Shown here: in pieces, positions 8,289-17,127 of the stretch | How positions within the stretch are numbered: position 1 is the stretch's first letter | How the letters are laid out: each line of letters begins with the position of its first letter | Source: Pelomonas baiyunensis | Lineage (GTDB): Bacteria > Pseudomonadota > Gammaproteobacteria > Burkholderiales > Burkholderiaceae_C | Assembly (NCBI RefSeq): GCF_043555935.1 | Contig: NZ_JBIGIB010000006.1 | Span: 124,001-188,000, forward strand | Direction of reading: 5' to 3' | Length of the DNA: 64,000 bases | Position numbers and translations under genes: made by a program | Notes under the pieces: model-generated | What the model was told of the DNA's origin: nothing | The model's database searches: none | Seen by the model: the letters and a program-made list of their open reading frames with translations, nothing else

Positions 8289-9415
8289 CAGTGCCCGCTC
8301 GCAAAGTTCTGGTTTTCCGATCTGATTACCTGCCGGTGTCGGAGACCTTCATTTCGGATCACCTCCGGCATTTGCGCCGGTATGAACCCCTCGTCGTGGC
8401 CGAGCGTGACACACCGGCCAAACATCGCACTGCGCATGAGCCGTTGCTGGTGGGGCAGGGGCGCCTGGGGCGCTGGCTGTTCCGCCGATGGGGCATTTCC
8501 GGTGCGTTGGATCGCCTCATCGCGAAGCAGCAGCCCGATTTGGTGCATGTCCACTTCCTGACGGACGCGGTGGCCTTACTGCCTTACATGGAGCGCAACA
8601 CGCTGCCGCTGGTGGTGACCGCGCACGGATACGACGCGGCAACCTACGACGAACATTTGGCCACCTTTCCTGAAGGCCAACGGCTGCTCGCGTTGCGCGA
8701 GCGGCTCATTCGGCGTGTCGACAAGGTCATCTGCGTCTCAGCCTTCATCCGGGATGAGTTGCTCAAGCGCGGCTTCCCGGCTGACAAGCTGTTGGTGTGC
8801 CACCTGGGCATTGACCTGGGGGCGTTCCCGCCTCAGCCACCGCAGGCTGCGCAGCGCACAGGCATCCTCAGCGTGGGCAGGCTGGTGGAGAAGAAAGGCA
8901 TGGGGCTGCTGATTGATGCCTACGCCCGCTTGCCGGAGGCGCTCCGTGCACAGCATCCGCTGCGCATCGTCGGCGACGGCCCCCTGCGCGAGGCGTTGCA
9001 AGCACAGGCCGTTGCCTTGGGCGTGCAGCCGGAATTCCTTGGTGCACAGCCACGCACCGTGGTGCTGGACCTGCTTCAGCGCAGCGCCGTGTTCTGCTTG
9101 GCCAGCGTGCGTGCCGCCAACGGTGATGCCGAAGGCATGCCCATCGCCATCATGGAAGCCCTGGCTTCTGGCGCGCCCACCGCGATCTTTGACGACCAGC
9201 CCATGGCTCCGTTGCTGCGCCAAGCGGATGCGGGCCTGTTGCCGCCGGCTGGTCATGCTGCGGCCTTGGCCGAGCAACTCCACGCGGCGCTGAGCAGCGA
9301 GGCTCGGCGCGACCAGTTGGCGGAACGAGCACTTCAGGTGGTGCGCACGCATTTCGACCTGTTCCGCAACGTCGCGGCCTTGGAGGAGGTGTATGCCTCA
9401 ATCAACCATGACTGA
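8285..9415 (+). CDS. Glycosyltransferase family 4 protein
   Basis: Predicted retaining GT-B glycosyltransferase adding a sugar to the lipid-linked EPS unit. 376 residues; the ATG at 8285 (overlapping the flippase stop) is the right start although the frame stays open far upstream. Features: N-terminal Rossmann half from KVLVFRSDYLPVSETFISDH, LVVTAHGYDA and IRRVDKVICVSAFIRDELL; C-terminal nucleotide-sugar half with ILSVGRLVEKKGMGLLIDAY, PLRIVGDGPLREAL and GMPIAIMEALASGAPT. The EX7E-type acidic motif lies in GDAEGMPIAIMEAL. Donor and acceptor are unknown. Confidence 0.88.
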   Translation: MTVPARKVLVFRSDYLPVSETFISDHLRHLRRYEPLVVAERDTPAKHRTAHEPLLVGQGRLGRWLFRRWGISGALDRLIAKQQPDLVHVHFLTDAVALLPYMERNTLPLVVTAHGYDAATYDEHLATFPEGQRLLALRERLIRRVDKVICVSAFIRDELLKRGFPADKLLVCHLGIDLGAFPPQPPQAAQRTGILSVGRLVEKKGMGLLIDAYARLPEALRAQHPLRIVGDGPLREALQAQAVALGVQPEFLGAQPRTVVLDLLQRSAVFCLASVRAANGDAEGMPIAIMEALASGAPTAIFDDQPMAPLLRQADAGLLPPAGHAAALAEQLHAALSSEARRDQLAERALQVVRTHFDLFRNVAALEEVYASINHD

Positions 9416-10673
9416 ACTCTCGCCGCGCTCTGGCATGCACCGGCCCAATGTGGCCGAGATGCCCTTGCTGACGATGCGCAACGCCGTGTGGGTCCTGCTG
9501 CTGCTGGTGTTGCTCAAGACGTCGGGCGTGCGGTATTGGCCGCACCTCTACGCCGGTGCGGCGCCTCTGTTGTCGCGGCCGCTCTATTACTTCGACTTTG
9601 TTGTCAGCGTTGCCGTGGTGGCCCTGGCGCTGGCCTATGGCGCACAAACTTTGCATTGGTGGCGGCGGCACCTGCTGCTGGCGGCCTTCGCCATGGGTGC
9701 GGTCGTTGCGGGCATGTTCGTCCCGCTCCCTCCCATCACGGCCTTCTTGGCTGCGGCGCCCTACATCGATGCCAGCTTGATGCTGGTGGTCGCGTTTTGC
9801 GTGCTGGGCCCGGAAACCGCCTTGGCCACCTTGGCCCGAGGTGTGGTGGTGTTGCTGCTGCTCAACCTGGCGTCTGCTGCGGTGCCCTCGGTGTCCGTCA
9901 TGGTGGGCGAGTTCGCAGGCCGCTTTCGCGGGCTGACGGCCCACCGCAATGATCTGGCTCAGCTTGCCTACACAGGTGCGCTGCTCATCGTGGCTGCGCG
10001 GCAGTGGTTGCCGCGCGTGTGGGTTGCGGTAGGCCTGGTGGCGGCGGTGGCCTTGATTGCTGGCGCCCGGTCGGTGCAGGGCATCCTGTTGCTGCCCCTT
10101 GGGCTGCTCGTCTACCTGGGTGCCGGGCGTTTGCGCGTTCTCAAGCACCCCTTGGTGCTGCTCACCGCGTTGGCATTGGTGGGTGCAGTGGCGGCGGTGT
10201 GGGAGCAATTTGGCAGCCTCGACAGTTTCTTGCGCTACTTCGGGCGCGACGCCACGTTCACCGGTCGTGACCGAATCTGGGCGCTCAGCTTGCATCTGCT
10301 CCAACACATGCCTTTTGAAGGGTACGGCCCTGGGCAGATTGGCTCAGGCGTGTTGTCTGAGTCCTTGCTACAGCGGTTTGGTTTGGGCACGTTGTTCGGT
10401 TCGGCCCACAACGCCTACCTCGAGGCCTTTTTGACCTACGGCTGGTTTGGCGGTGCGCTGTTCATGGCATTGCTTTTGGCGGGTGCGTCCGAGATCGTTC
10501 GCGCGGTCTTGCGGGGCATGAACACCTACACCGCATTGAGTCTGGCGCTGTTGCTCGTGGCCTTGGTTGGCGGGCTGACAGCCTCCGAAAAGCTGTTTTT
10601 GCCCGGGTTCGGTTGGTTCACGTTCGTCCTGGCCGTTGTGCTGGCCGGCAGCCGCACTGATTTCAAGAAATGA
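9393..10673 (+). CDS. O-antigen ligase/polymerase-like membrane protein (Wzy candidate)
   Basis: Predicted polymerase joining EPS repeat units in the periplasm. 426 residues; the start at 9393 has GGAGGAGG immediately upstream. An alternative ATG at 9408 overlaps the upstream stop. The protein is almost entirely membrane-embedded, with about 10 to 12 hydrophobic segments. It carries the O-antigen ligase/Wzy_C signature: TFTGRDRIWALSLHLL, HMPFEGYGPGQIG and SAHNAYLEAFLTYGWFGG. As the only such gene in the locus, it is the best Wzy candidate. A ligase role cannot be excluded. Confidence 0.8.
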   Translation: MPQSTMTELSPRSGMHRPNVAEMPLLTMRNAVWVLLLLVLLKTSGVRYWPHLYAGAAPLLSRPLYYFDFVVSVAVVALALAYGAQTLHWWRRHLLLAAFAMGAVVAGMFVPLPPITAFLAAAPYIDASLMLVVAFCVLGPETALATLARGVVVLLLLNLASAAVPSVSVMVGEFAGRFRGLTAHRNDLAQLAYTGALLIVAARQWLPRVWVAVGLVAAVALIAGARSVQGILLLPLGLLVYLGAGRLRVLKHPLVLLTALALVGAVAAVWEQFGSLDSFLRYFGRDATFTGRDRIWALSLHLLQHMPFEGYGPGQIGSGVLSESLLQRFGLGTLFGSAHNAYLEAFLTYGWFGGALFMALLLAGASEIVRAVLRGMNTYTALSLALLLVALVGGLTASEKLFLPGFGWFTFVLAVVLAGSRTDFKK

Positions 10674-11614
10674 ACGCTCCGCTCGATCCCGTCTCCACGC
10701 CCGCAGTCACGGTGGTGATTCCCACCCACAACCGCGCCGCGGAATTGCCCCGTGCCGTTCAAACGGTGCTGTCCCAAGGCGTGCCCGTGGAGGTCATCGT
10801 CGTGGACGACGCCTCCACCGACCACACCGTGCAGGTGGCGCAGGCGCTGGCCGCGCAGCACCCCCAGGTGCGTGTGGTGGCCTTCGCGCAAAACCGTGGT
10901 GGCGGCCATGCCCGCAATGCCGGCATCGACGCCGCCCAGGCGCCGTGGCTCGCGTTTCTGGACAGTGATGACGCCTGGCTGCCGGGCAAGCTGCAGGCCC
11001 AGTTGAAGCACCTGGCAGCCTGCGCTGCGGCAGACCCGGCCACGGCACAGGTCATCAGCTTCACCAACCTGGTGGTGGACCATGCCGACGGGCAAGAACC
11101 CTTGCCCTGGAACGAGCTGCCGTTTGACGCCAGCACCACGGCCCGGCGCTACCTGCTGGAGCAGCACCAGGTCATTCAAACCTCCACCCTGCTCATGCCC
11201 ACAGCCGTGGCGCGGGCCGTGCGGTTCGATGGGGCCCTGCGCCGCCACCAAGACCTGGACTTTGTGCTGCGCGCCGAATCAGCCGGCGTGCGCTTTCTGT
11301 ACCTGAACGAGTGCCTGGTGCGCTACTCGGCCGACCCGCTGGCCGTGCGTGTGTCCCGCCGCGAGAACGTGGCGCCGTCGCTGGCCTGGCTGGAGCGGGC
11401 CACGCCTTACCTGTCGCCGCGCGAAATCGGCCAGTTCTACCTGCGCCATGTGTACGACGTGGAGCTCAAGCAAGCCCCACGCGTGGCCTGGGGCCGTGCG
11501 TGGCGCGCAGCCCGTGCCGGCGCCACCACGCCCGGCGCCCTGTGCTGGCGCACCGCCAAGCTGTTGGTGCCGGCGGGCCTGAAGGCGCGCCTCAAAGGGT
11601 TGCGCCATGGTTGA
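10670..11614 (+). CDS. Glycosyltransferase family 2 protein
   Basis: Predicted inverting GT-A glycosyltransferase of the EPS pathway. 314 residues, ATG at 10670 overlapping the polymerase stop (ATGA). N-terminal nucleotide-binding segment VTVVIPTHNRAAELPRAV, the acidic VEVIVVDDASTDHTVQVA and the metal-binding DXD-type motif FLDSDDAWLPGKL are visible. A later RRHQDLDFVLR provides the probable catalytic base region (the ED motif is here QD-LD). The C-terminal 60 residues are basic. It overlaps the next gene, another family 2 enzyme, by 8 bases. Confidence 0.88.
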   Translation: MNAPLDPVSTPAVTVVIPTHNRAAELPRAVQTVLSQGVPVEVIVVDDASTDHTVQVAQALAAQHPQVRVVAFAQNRGGGHARNAGIDAAQAPWLAFLDSDDAWLPGKLQAQLKHLAACAAADPATAQVISFTNLVVDHADGQEPLPWNELPFDASTTARRYLLEQHQVIQTSTLLMPTAVARAVRFDGALRRHQDLDFVLRAESAGVRFLYLNECLVRYSADPLAVRVSRRENVAPSLAWLERATPYLSPREIGQFYLRHVYDVELKQAPRVAWGRAWRAARAGATTPGALCWRTAKLLVPAGLKARLKGLRHG

Positions 11615-12611
11615 GGCGGTGCGTACCCCCCTGGTGTCGGTGCTGCTGCCGGCCTACAACTGCGCGGCCACGCTGGCCGATGCGGCCGAGTCCATCCTGC
11701 AGCAAACGCTGGCGGACTTTGAGCTCATCATCGTCAACGACGGCAGCACCGATGACACGGCTGCTGTGCTGGACGATCTGGCCGCCCGCGACCCGCGCGT
11801 GCGCCCCGTGCACCAGCGCAATGGCGGCATCGTCAACGCGCTGAACGCGGCGCTGGCTGTGGCGCGCGGCGAGTTCGTGGCCCGCATGGACGGTGATGAC
11901 CGCTCGCACCCCGAGCGCTTTGCAGTGCAGGTGGCGCACCTGCGGGCACACCCCGAGTGTGTGTGCGTGGGCACCTTGTTTCGGCTGATGAATGCGCAGG
12001 GCGACATCACTTCGGTGCAAAACCCCATTCGCAACTTCCGGCAAACCAATCTCAACCTGTTGCCGCCGCATGTGGCCACGCTGCCGCATCCGTCCATCCT
12101 GCTGCGCCGCAGCCTGCTGCAGCAGCTGGGCGGCTACCGCCAAGGCTTCAGCCACGCGGAGGACTACGACCTGTTCCTGCGCCTGGCCGAGGTGGGGCCG
12201 TTGGGCATCGTGCAGCAGCCGCTGCTGGACTACCGCATTCACGCCGGTTCGCTGTCGTCCAGCAACCTGGAGCGGCAGGTAGACAGTGCCCTGAGGGCCT
12301 GGCTGTGTGCGCTGCTGCGCCGCCAGGGCCAGCCCGAGCCGGCCGACCCAGCTCAGCTGCCCCTGCAGGCTGAAGCCTTGCAGCCGCTGTTGGGCGACGC
12401 CGTGTTGGCTCAGGCGGTGCCGCTGCTGCGGCGTTACCGCGTGGCCGAGGCGCTGCACATGCGCGTGGGGCAAGCGCAGGCGTTGCGTGCCATGTTGGGT
12501 TTGTTGTGCAGTTGGGCAGCGCGCGTGCCCGCGTGGCGGGACCGCCGCTACCGGCATTTCGGGTGGGTCATGCTGCGCCAAACCGTGCGCGTGCTGGTGG
12601 GCCGGGTGTGA
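11607..12611 (+). CDS. Glycosyltransferase family 2 protein
   Basis: Second GT-A transferase in tandem. 334 residues, ATG at 11607 overlapping the preceding gene. Motifs: LVSVLLPAYNCAATLADAA, FELIIVNDGSTDDTAAVL, then FVARMDGDDRSHPERFA with the DXD metal site, and the acceptor-side FSHAEDYDLFLRLAEVG with the ED catalytic base. After about residue 220 the protein has an accessory C-terminal region with no recognised domain. It probably adds one sugar of the EPS repeat; donor unknown. Confidence 0.88.
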   Translation: MVEAVRTPLVSVLLPAYNCAATLADAAESILQQTLADFELIIVNDGSTDDTAAVLDDLAARDPRVRPVHQRNGGIVNALNAALAVARGEFVARMDGDDRSHPERFAVQVAHLRAHPECVCVGTLFRLMNAQGDITSVQNPIRNFRQTNLNLLPPHVATLPHPSILLRRSLLQQLGGYRQGFSHAEDYDLFLRLAEVGPLGIVQQPLLDYRIHAGSLSSSNLERQVDSALRAWLCALLRRQGQPEPADPAQLPLQAEALQPLLGDAVLAQAVPLLRRYRVAEALHMRVGQAQALRAMLGLLCSWAARVPAWRDRRYRHFGWVMLRQTVRVLVGRV

Positions 12612-12621
12612 GGGGCTGCGC

Positions 12622-13809
12622 ATGAAGATCCTGTTGTTCACGCTGGATGGTTGGCCCACGTTTCGGCCCGATGTGACCGCCCTGTGGGGCGAGTTCTTGC
12701 CCGCGCAGGGCGTGCACTCCGACCTGTGCACGCTGGGCACACAAGCCGAGGTGCCACCTTGGCCCGCGGGGCAAAGCTGGGTGTGCCCACCCGGCGGCGG
12801 CAAGGTGAAGGAGTTGCTGCGCTCATTCGTGCACGACCTGCGCACGTTGTGGCAGCAACGCAAGGGCAACCACACCGCCGTGGTGGTGCGCGACAAAACC
12901 TTCATTGCCTTGCCTGCCCTGTGGTGGGCCCGCTGGACCGGGCGGCCGTTTTACTACTGGATGTCGTTCCCCATGGCCGAGTCGCTGGTGCGGCTGCAGG
13001 GCCGGTTGAGCGTTCGGCGCGAGCCCGCGCGCTGGCTGTACCTGGGCTGGCGAGGGCATGTGGGCGGCTGGCTGCTGCACCGCTGCGTGCTGCCCAAGGC
13101 CCACCATGTGTTTGTGCAAAGCCGGCGCATGGCGCAAGACCTGGCCGCCACCGGCCTGCCCATGGACCGCATGACGCCAGTGCCCATGTGCATTTCACCG
13201 GCCCGTTTTGCGCAGCCCTTGCCGCGCCAGCCTCACCCGGCCGGCCGGCGTGTGCTGGGCTACCTGGGTGAGTGCAGCCGGGTGCGCCGCCCCGACTTTT
13301 TGCTGGAAGCCTTGGCCATCGTGCGCGAACGCGTGCCCGAGGTTTTGCTGCTGGTGGTGGGCGACGCCCTGGAGCCGGCCGAGCAGCAGTGGCTGCGGGC
13401 CGAGGTGGCCCGGCTCGGTTTGCAGGCGCATGTGCACATCACCGGCTGGTTACCGCCGGAGCAGGTGGCCCCGCTGTTTGCGCAAGTGGAGGTGGCCTTG
13501 GCTCTGATGGCACCTGACCCGCTGCTGGACTCCACCACCCCCACCAAGCTGGTGGAGTACCTGGCCATGCAACGCCCCGTGGTCGCCAACGACCACCCAG
13601 ACCAAAGCGACGTGCTGGCCCAAAGCGGCGGCGGCCTGTGCACGCCGTTCGAGCCCCGAGCCTATGCCCAGGCCATTGAGCGGCTGCTGGCCGAGCCTGA
13701 GCGCGCCGCTGCCATGGCCGCAGCGGGCCGCGCCTGGGTGTTGGGCCATCGAAGCTATGACCGGTGTGCCGAGCAACTTGCCACTGAATTGAGGCGGCTG
13801 CATGGGTGA
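12622..13809 (+). CDS. Glycosyltransferase family 4 protein
   Basis: Predicted GT-B glycosyltransferase. 395 residues from the ATG at 12622, 10 bases after the previous stop, with GAGGGG upstream; the open frame before this ATG is out of context. The N-terminal half starts MKILLFTLDGWPTFRPDV and contains AHHVFVQSRRMAQDLAATGL. The C-terminal half has VLGYLGECSRVRRPDFLLEA, LLLVVGDALEPAEQQWLRAE, VHITGWLPPEQVAPLFAQ and STTPTKLVEYLAMQRPVV, with Glu in the donor-binding motif. The gene overlaps the following glycoside hydrolase gene by 8 bases. Confidence 0.86.
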   Translation: MKILLFTLDGWPTFRPDVTALWGEFLPAQGVHSDLCTLGTQAEVPPWPAGQSWVCPPGGGKVKELLRSFVHDLRTLWQQRKGNHTAVVVRDKTFIALPALWWARWTGRPFYYWMSFPMAESLVRLQGRLSVRREPARWLYLGWRGHVGGWLLHRCVLPKAHHVFVQSRRMAQDLAATGLPMDRMTPVPMCISPARFAQPLPRQPHPAGRRVLGYLGECSRVRRPDFLLEALAIVRERVPEVLLLVVGDALEPAEQQWLRAEVARLGLQAHVHITGWLPPEQVAPLFAQVEVALALMAPDPLLDSTTPTKLVEYLAMQRPVVANDHPDQSDVLAQSGGGLCTPFEPRAYAQAIERLLAEPERAAAMAAAGRAWVLGHRSYDRCAEQLATELRRLHG

Positions 13810-15964
13810 TGGCACCCGCCAACGGCAACCCAAGCGGCTGCACTGGGCCTGGGGGGCGTGTGCTTGGGCCCTGGCTGCAGGGTGTGGCGCGGCCGAACCC
13901 GGTTGGGTGACGCTGCCCAACGGCAGCCTGGAAATTGCTGCTGGCTCGGCCTTGGACTTCAGCGAGCTGCCCCTGGTGCGCTTCAAGGACGGGGCGCCGC
14001 GTGTGCAGGTGCAAGGCAGGGCCTTCGTGCGCAGCGACCTGGGGCCTCAGCCGCAGCGGTTTTTCTGTGCCACGTTTGCCGCCAGCCCCAACAACGGCGG
14101 CATGCCCAGCCATGCCGACGCTGACCGGTTGGCGCAGCAACTTCGCCGCGCGGGCTACAACGCGGTGCGCGTGCACATGGTGGAAGCGCAGTTGATGGCC
14201 GGCCGCCGGGCTGACTTTGACTTTGACCCGGAACAGCTGGACCGGCTGGACTACCTGCTGGCCGCCTTGCGCAAACAAGGCCTGTACCTGGTGGTGGACA
14301 TGCTGGGCTCGTGGAACGGTGCCTATGGCGACGTGCGCGGCCACCGCTGGGTGCGGGGCCAGCATGACGTGGTGCTGGGCTCGCTGCTGCCGGGCGCGGA
14401 ACGCGCGCACTGGCTGGAGTTGGTGAAGCGGCTGTGGGCGCGCCCCAACCGGTACACGGGCACCAGTGCACTCAAAGACCCCGCCACGCTGGCCGTGATG
14501 CTGGTGAACGAGGGCGATGCCGACTACTTGCTGCGCAATGGCCCAGCGCGGCCGTTGGATGAGCCCTTTCGAGCATGGCTGGCTGCCAAGGGGCCGGAAG
14601 CGGCGACCTTGCTTGCCGCAGGCGATTCGCAGCCCCACATCAAGGCCAAAACTCGGCAGGCCGAGCAGTTCCAGCAGTTCACCGTTGCGCTGCAAGATGA
14701 GCAGGCCGCGTGGATGCGGCAGCAGCTGCAAGCGCTGGGTTTCAGTGGCCCCGTCACGGCCTACAACACCGGCTTGAGCTACCACGCCAGCCGCGCCCGG
14801 CAGGCCGTGGACTTTGTGGACATGCACCAGTACGCCGACCACCCGGCGGACGGCATGGTGGAGCCAGGCGCACGCATGCAAGGCGGCCGCCTGCTCGACG
14901 GCAAGAACCGCTACCTGGACCGCCTGGCGTGGTCACGCCAATGGGCACAACCGTTCACGGTGACGGAGTACGGCCAGCCGTTTTGGAACCGTTGGCGGTG
15001 GGAGGTGGCGCCCTTCACAGCGGCCTATGCCCGGCTGCAGGGCTGGTCACTGATCACGCACTATGGCGACACGCTGAACCTGGCCCGGCCCGGCAACGGC
15101 CGGTGGCGGCAAATGATGGTGCCGTTTGACGTGGGCACCGACCCCACCCTGCGCGCGGGTGAAACCGTGGCCGCCCTGCTGTTTGGCCGGGGCGACGTGG
15201 CCCCGTCCACCGCCAGTGCAGACCTGGTGCTGGACCCCAAGGCCGCCGCCGCCATGCCGGGGGATCGGTTCGTCAGCTGGTACACCGCCCAGTTGCAGTA
15301 CGTGATGGGCGTGGGCCTCTCGTGGCAGGGGCAGCCAGGCGCCACCGGCGCACGCATGCCTTTGGCCTTGGCCGATGACGACGAGCGTGCCGCTGGCCTG
15401 CTGCAGCGCGCCAAAGCCCGCGGCGTGCTGCCGGCCGACCACCCGGTGGGGGGCGTGCAGGGGCCGTTTGTGAGCAGCACCCGGCAGTTGGTGTTGGAGC
15501 CTGCCCAGCAGCGCATGACCGTGGCCACCCCGGCGACCCTTGGCGTGATGGGCAGCGCGGGCAGCGTGGCTCGGGCGGGGGGCGCCACGGTGCAGGTGCT
15601 GGACGGCGAAGGCGCGGTGTTCCTGAGCGCGCTGGACGCGCCCGACCTGGCCCGTGCCCAGCGCCTGCTGCTGGTGGTGAGCACCGAGGCCCGCAACACC
15701 GGCATGCGGTTTCGCGACGGGGCCGAAACGGTGTTGGAGCAGGTGGGCACGTTGCCGGTGCAGTTGCGAGATGCCCAGGTTCAGGTGACGGTGCCCGCGG
15801 CACCGAGCGGCAAAGCCTGGGTGCTGTATGCGCTGGACGAAACCGGGCGGCGGCAGCAAACGCTGCCGCTCAAGGCCATGGCGCAAGGGGCGCAACAAGC
15901 CACGGTGCGGCTGGCAGAGGTGAGGGGGCCGGTGAGCCCGTATTTCGAGTGGGTGGCGCAATGA
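13802..15964 (+). CDS. Exported clan-A glycoside hydrolase-like protein
   Basis: Large secreted or membrane-anchored protein of 720 residues within the EPS operon. A hydrophobic signal-like segment, LHWAWGACAWALAAGCGA, comes after a basic N-terminus. Residues about 75-430 look like a (beta/alpha)8 glycosidase of the cellulase/mannanase type: RRAGYNAVRVHMVEAQ, LYLVVDMLGSWNGAYGD, the acid/base candidate Glu237 in MLVNEGDADYL and the nucleophile candidate Glu389 in FTVTEYGQPFWNRW. The C-terminal third is beta-rich with no family recognised. Possible jobs are trimming or release of EPS chains, or degradation of mis-exported polymer. Substrate and exact GH family are not known. Confidence 0.75.
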   Translation: MGDGTRQRQPKRLHWAWGACAWALAAGCGAAEPGWVTLPNGSLEIAAGSALDFSELPLVRFKDGAPRVQVQGRAFVRSDLGPQPQRFFCATFAASPNNGGMPSHADADRLAQQLRRAGYNAVRVHMVEAQLMAGRRADFDFDPEQLDRLDYLLAALRKQGLYLVVDMLGSWNGAYGDVRGHRWVRGQHDVVLGSLLPGAERAHWLELVKRLWARPNRYTGTSALKDPATLAVMLVNEGDADYLLRNGPARPLDEPFRAWLAAKGPEAATLLAAGDSQPHIKAKTRQAEQFQQFTVALQDEQAAWMRQQLQALGFSGPVTAYNTGLSYHASRARQAVDFVDMHQYADHPADGMVEPGARMQGGRLLDGKNRYLDRLAWSRQWAQPFTVTEYGQPFWNRWRWEVAPFTAAYARLQGWSLITHYGDTLNLARPGNGRWRQMMVPFDVGTDPTLRAGETVAALLFGRGDVAPSTASADLVLDPKAAAAMPGDRFVSWYTAQLQYVMGVGLSWQGQPGATGARMPLALADDDERAAGLLQRAKARGVLPADHPVGGVQGPFVSSTRQLVLEPAQQRMTVATPATLGVMGSAGSVARAGGATVQVLDGEGAVFLSALDAPDLARAQRLLLVVSTEARNTGMRFRDGAETVLEQVGTLPVQLRDAQVQVTVPAAPSGKAWVLYALDETGRRQQTLPLKAMAQGAQQATVRLAEVRGPVSPYFEWVAQ

Positions 15965-17127
15965 AGAACACGGCGAAGCCGCCGGTGCGGGTGATGATGC
16001 TGGGGCTGCGGGCCATCGTGGGCGCGCAGGGTGGAGTGGAAAGCCACGTGCGCGACCTGGCGCGTGGCCTGCTGCAAAGCCATGCGGCCGAGGTGGCCCT
16101 GGAGGTGGTGGAGCGGGCCCGCTACGTGGATGCATCCCGCGAACTTGGGGTGTTTGAAGGGCGCGTGCGGCTGAAGGCCTTGTGGTGCCCGGCCTCCACG
16201 GGGCTGGAAACCATCGTGCACACCGCGCTGGGGGTGCTGTACGCCGCCTGGCGCCGGCCCGATGTGTTGCACATCCATGCCGTGGGCCCGTCGCTGTTGA
16301 CGCCGCTGGCGCGGCTGTTGGGCCTGCGTGTGGTGGTGACCCACCACGGTGAAGACTACGCCCGCGAAAAATGGGGCCGCTTCGCCCGCTGGGCGCTGGA
16401 AACCGGTGAGGCCTGGGGCGCACGCTTTGCCAACGCCGGCATCGTGATTGCCGCACCCTTGCAGGGGCTGATTCAACGCAAGTACGGGCGGCGGTACGAG
16501 TTCATTCCCAACGCAGCCCCCGAGGCCGCGAAGCGTGATGAGCGCCAGGCTGTGCTGGCGCGCTGGGGCTTGCAGGCCGGGCAGTACTTCTTGCACGTGG
16601 GGCGTGTGGTGCCCGAGAAGCGGCAACTGGACCTGATTGCCGCCTTCGCCCAATGCCCGGGTGCGGACCTGCGCCTGGTGCTGGCCGGCGCGAACGACCA
16701 CCCCAGCGAGTACGAAAACCAGGTGAACGCTGCGGCCGCACTGGACGCGCGCGTGGTGCGCACGGGCGCCTTGCCGCCGGCCGACATTTACCAACTGCTG
16801 AGCCATGCGCGGGCGTTTGTGCTGCCCTCGTCGCACGAGGGTTTGCCCATTTCGCTGCTGGAAGCCATGCGCTGCGGGGCGCCTGTGCGCGTGAGCGACA
16901 TCGTGAGCCTGAAGGCGGTGGAACTGCCGCCCGACTGTTACGTGCCCTGCGGGGACGTGCCCGCCCTTGCAAAGGCACTGCAGGCGTTGCCGGCGCCCGG
17001 AGCGGCTGTGGACTGGAGCGGCTGGTTGCACAGGTATGCCTTGCCGGCGATTTGCCAAGCCACGGTCGATGTGTACCGGCGCGTGGCGCGCCGAGGCGCT
17101 GCGGCGCCGGTTGGAGAGATGCGATGA
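15961..17127 (+). CDS. Glycosyltransferase family 4 protein
   Basis: Predicted GT-B glycosyltransferase. 388 residues from the ATG at 15961 (ATGA overlap with the hydrolase stop). An in-frame start 12 bases upstream would lie in the previous gene. Features: MMLGLRAIVGAQGGVESHVR, which is the G-G-V-E acceptor loop of family 4; LRVVVTHHGEDYAREKWG; FIPNAAPEAA; the hinge YFLHVGRVVPEKRQLDLIAA; and the donor site SSHEGLPISLLEAMRCGAPV. The last bases overlap the next gene by ATGA. Confidence 0.88.
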   Translation: MKNTAKPPVRVMMLGLRAIVGAQGGVESHVRDLARGLLQSHAAEVALEVVERARYVDASRELGVFEGRVRLKALWCPASTGLETIVHTALGVLYAAWRRPDVLHIHAVGPSLLTPLARLLGLRVVVTHHGEDYAREKWGRFARWALETGEAWGARFANAGIVIAAPLQGLIQRKYGRRYEFIPNAAPEAAKRDERQAVLARWGLQAGQYFLHVGRVVPEKRQLDLIAAFAQCPGADLRLVLAGANDHPSEYENQVNAAAALDARVVRTGALPPADIYQLLSHARAFVLPSSHEGLPISLLEAMRCGAPVRVSDIVSLKAVELPPDCYVPCGDVPALAKALQALPAPGAAVDWSGWLHRYALPAICQATVDVYRRVARRGAAAPVGEMR

